Origin: Lentisphaerales bacterium | Lineage (GTDB): Bacteria > Verrucomicrobiota > Lentisphaeria > Lentisphaerales > Lentisphaeraceae | Reading direction: 5' to 3' | DNA length: 36,442 nucleotides | NCBI GenBank assembly: GCA_022446985.1 | Contig: JAKVBD010000050.1 | Location: 1-36,442 of the forward strand | Part shown: piece after piece, positions 34,661 through 36,442 of the stretch | Layout of the letters: the number at the start of each line of letters is the position of its first letter | Position numbering within the stretch: position 1 is the stretch's first letter | Notes under the pieces: generated by a model | What the model saw: only the letters and a program-made list of their open reading frames with translations | Database searches by the model: none | Told to the model about the DNA's origin: nothing | Position numbers and translations under genes: made by a program

Positions 34661-35805
34661 CAAAAACTGACTTCATCGACGAGTTCTTAAACAAATATGA
34701 AAATTTAGGTCGACTAAGAACTCTAAAAAACCTCCAAGCCGTCTCTGCCGATAAGATAACAATCGACAACCGAGAATATGTAAACTTTTCCTCAAATGAT
34801 TATCTAGGCTTAGGTGATCTAAATTCTGACATTAACAAAGAATTACAAACCGGTGCTCTTTCTTCACGCTTAGTCTGCGGCAATCTAGATTTAAATACTC
34901 AGTTAGAAAATAAAATTTCAAAATGGAAAGGATCGGAAAATTGCCTCTTACTCAATTCTGGTTACCAAGCAAATGTTGGTCTTATCCCAGCTCTAGCAGA
35001 TAGGCATACCTTAATTTTCTCTGATAAGTTAAACCACGCTAGTATTATCGATGGCATAAAGTTATCTGGTGCCAAAAATATCCGTTTTCGACACAATGAC
35101 ATAACTCACCTAAAAGAGCTTCTCAATAAATACAAAAATGAAGAAGTACGGAAAATCATAATCTCTGAAACACTATTTAGTATGGATGGGGATTACTGCG
35201 ATATCGATACGCTAGTTAAACTATCAAAAGAGCATAACTCTCTCCTCTATCTTGACGATGCTCATGGATCTGGCTTACTTGGATCAAAAGGAATAGGAAT
35301 TTGCGAAAATAAGTTCGAAGACATTGATATATATATGGGAACCTTTGGAAAAGCTCACGGATCTTTTGGTGCTTTTACTTGCTGTTCTTCAAAAATGAAA
35401 AGATACCTTATAAATAAGGTTAGAACATTGATTTTTTCGACCGGCCTCCCCCCCTCTTTACTATCGAGTAATCTTTCTTCAATCGACAAAGTAATCAATG
35501 CTAATTCAAAGCGATTAAGGCTACAAGAAAGTACTAATACTATTAGAAAGTTTCTTAACGAAAATAAAATTGCGACTATAGAATCCGAGAGTCCTATTAT
35601 CCCAATAATCATAGGTGAAGACAAAGACTCCTTATCTCTTAGTGAACATCTCAAAAAAGATGGTATAATTGCCGTTGCTATACGTCCGCCTACTGTTCCT
35701 GAGGGTACAGCCAGGATTCGGCTTACAGTTACAGCTTCACATACTGATGAAGATATAAAGCAATTACTAAGTTCACTAAAAAGATGGCAATCAAATGCTG
35801 GCTGA
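34657..35805 (+). CDS. bioF: 8-amino-7-oxononanoate synthase
   Basis: A 382-residue PLP enzyme of the alpha-oxoamine synthase family. BioF condenses pimeloyl thioester with L-alanine in the first committed step of biotin ring synthesis. The substrate entry motif FSSNDYLGL, a HASIIDG block, SETLFSMDGD, the LDDAHGSG segment and Schiff-base Lys232 in GTFGKAHGSFGAF are all present. The sequence LIFSTGLPPSL fits AONS more than glycine C-acetyltransferase, and length is typical. The start overlaps the kinase stop (ATGA), with no Shine-Dalgarno of its own, so translation should be coupled to the kinase. Its end overlaps the next gene by 11 bases. No other bio genes are in the window, and a different acyl-CoA substrate remains possible. 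Confidence 0.83.
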   Translation: MTKTDFIDEFLNKYENLGRLRTLKNLQAVSADKITIDNREYVNFSSNDYLGLGDLNSDINKELQTGALSSRLVCGNLDLNTQLENKISKWKGSENCLLLNSGYQANVGLIPALADRHTLIFSDKLNHASIIDGIKLSGAKNIRFRHNDITHLKELLNKYKNEEVRKIIISETLFSMDGDYCDIDTLVKLSKEHNSLLYLDDAHGSGLLGSKGIGICENKFEDIDIYMGTFGKAHGSFGAFTCCSSKMKRYLINKVRTLIFSTGLPPSLLSSNLSSIDKVINANSKRLRLQESTNTIRKFLNENKIATIESESPIIPIIIGEDKDSLSLSEHLKKDGIIAVAIRPPTVPEGTARIRLTVTASHTDEDIKQLLSSLKRWQSNAG

Positions 35806-36187
35806 AGAAAAAAAGTTTTTATCGATACCTAAAGCGATTGGCTTATTTATGATTTTCAAAGCTCTATTTTACAGAGATACATTAACTGTTTTCAAACCAG
35901 AATCAGCTCTTGATAACTATTGCGTTATAGCCGATCAAATTTCATTTTATGTTTTCATAATACTAGGTATTTTATTATGTATAAAATACTCCAAAGTACT
36001 AATACATACAGTCACTTTGTTCATAGCCATTAATCTTTTTGGGGGTATCTACATTGTAACTGACGCGAATGCCCATCTTTTTAAAAGTATCACTATTATT
36101 GTGGCTCACATTTCACTTTTGCTCGTTCTTTACTGGAGTTCAGCAAAGATAGAAAAAATCAAAGCTACTTTTGGTGATATGCTTTAG
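35795..36187 (+). CDS. Small four-helix membrane protein, hypothetical
   Basis: A 130-residue integral membrane protein with a short cytosolic-looking N-terminus and four hydrophobic segments at about 13-27, 47-64, 67-85 and 95-114. The C-terminus is positively charged. I do not recognise a family; the layout resembles small DoxX-like proteins only in topology. The start overlaps the bioF stop by 11 bases, which supports co-translation and makes it the third gene of the kinase-bioF unit. No terminator with a T-run follows. A role in biotin or precursor transport is possible but unsupported by motif. Confidence 0.6.
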   Translation: MLAEEKKFLSIPKAIGLFMIFKALFYRDTLTVFKPESALDNYCVIADQISFYVFIILGILLCIKYSKVLIHTVTLFIAINLFGGIYIVTDANAHLFKSITIIVAHISLLLVLYWSSAKIEKIKATFGDML

Positions 36188-36280
36188 AAGACTTAGGAAA
36201 ACATTGAAGTAATAGTTTCTTCAACTCACAGTAGACTGAGTTAACAAGAGTTGACTTAGTACTGTTGCGCCTCAGTTGGA

Positions 36281-36442
36281 ATTAGACAACACCCCATTTT
36301 CTGTTAGAGACATTACTGTAAAACCGTAATAACTCTACAAGGAAGTAAAACATGTCTAATAAACGACGCTATTTCAGTACGGACCAGAAAGTTGCCAGTA
36401 TTCGTAAACACTTGCTCGAACAAGTACCAATTTCGGATATTT
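36281..36442 (+). mobile_element. Left part of an insertion sequence (continues past the window)
   Basis: A transposase gene starts at 36352. The sequence TTAGACAACACCCC (36282-36295) resembles the end sequences of IS3-family elements (inference). The true left boundary could be anywhere in 36188-36300. No inverted repeat partner or target duplication can be tested because the right end lies outside the window. Confidence 0.45.
36352..36442 (+). CDS. Transposase, N-terminal helix-turn-helix part (IS3-like OrfA, truncated by window end)
   Basis: Thirty codons are visible, reading MSNKRRYFSTDQKVASIRK and then HLLEQVPISDI. This start matches the N-terminal helix-turn-helix of transposases in IS3/IS911-like OrfA proteins, with basic residues, F-x-x-x-QKV and a helix ending in V-P-I-S-D. 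A GGAAG Shine-Dalgarno is eight bases before the ATG. The catalytic DDE part would lie to the right of the window. The short length does not allow a firm family choice. Confidence 0.7.
   Translation, partial: MSNKRRYFSTDQKVASIRKHLLEQVPISDI

Noticed and set aside
36223..36242. AACTCA/TGAGTT inverted repeat as a terminator or IS end
   Set aside because: A 6-bp stem without T-run; equally likely by chance in this AT-rich spacer.

Overview
The window looks like ordinary chromosome from a Gram-negative, respiring bacterium of the PVC superphylum, most likely Lentisphaerota (inference). The clues are a low-to-medium GC content by eye, two Hanks-type Ser/Thr kinases, a PVC-style short pseudopilin, an LptF/LptG permease, a Bacteroidota/Chlamydia-like topoisomerase IV pair, and a quinone-linked acyl-CoA oxidation system. 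No tRNA, rRNA or CRISPR array is visible. One mobile element begins at the right edge.

Layout. 1-345: 3' end of a YdeP-type molybdopterin oxidoreductase and its terminator. 344-2270 (-): a HEAT-repeat/M23 peptidase followed by a small FlgA-C-terminal-like lipoprotein. 2438-4052 (+): a CrtA-like protein, then a conserved hypothetical broken by two nonsense codons, both where Trp fits. 4119-6872 (+): hybrid sensor kinase. 6932-12232 (+): promoter, parE, parC with a long acidic tail, and an amidohydrolase lactonase, packed end to end. 12344-20776 (+): a 2578-residue electron-transfer fusion protein, then a phosphoglycolate phosphatase. 20763-23511 (-): LptF/G permease, and a zinc-ribbon Ser/Thr kinase paired with a methyltransferase. 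23629-26286: a small hypothetical, a DExD-box helicase, ribosomal protein L25, another small hypothetical. 26456-27001: promoter and pseudopilin. 27006-32546 (-): acyl-CoA dehydrogenase followed 9 nt later by a fused 2-oxoacid:ferredoxin oxidoreductase. 32713-36187 (+): kinase-cNMP-binding protein, bioF and a small membrane protein in overlapping reading frames. 36352-end: start of an insertion-sequence transposase.

The most striking object is the 2578-residue protein. It carries, in one chain, an ETF:quinone oxidoreductase with its four [4Fe-4S] cysteines, a degenerate acyl-CoA dehydrogenase-like module, a complete acyl-CoA dehydrogenase with its catalytic Glu, and ETF beta-like plus ETF alpha modules. 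That is every redox step between an acyl-CoA and the quinone pool. The second metabolic highlight is the acyl-CoA dehydrogenase/2-oxoacid oxidoreductase operon, whose oxidoreductase has its ferredoxin domain at the N-terminus instead of the NifJ position. The two loci suggest an organism that oxidises acyl-CoAs, possibly from branched 2-oxoacids, in unusually integrated enzymes. Starts were moved from the longest open frame for six genes (CrtA-like, gph, hypothetical at 23629, helicase, L25, acyl-CoA dehydrogenase), mostly on Shine-Dalgarno position. All function calls rest on motif recognition by eye, with no database search.
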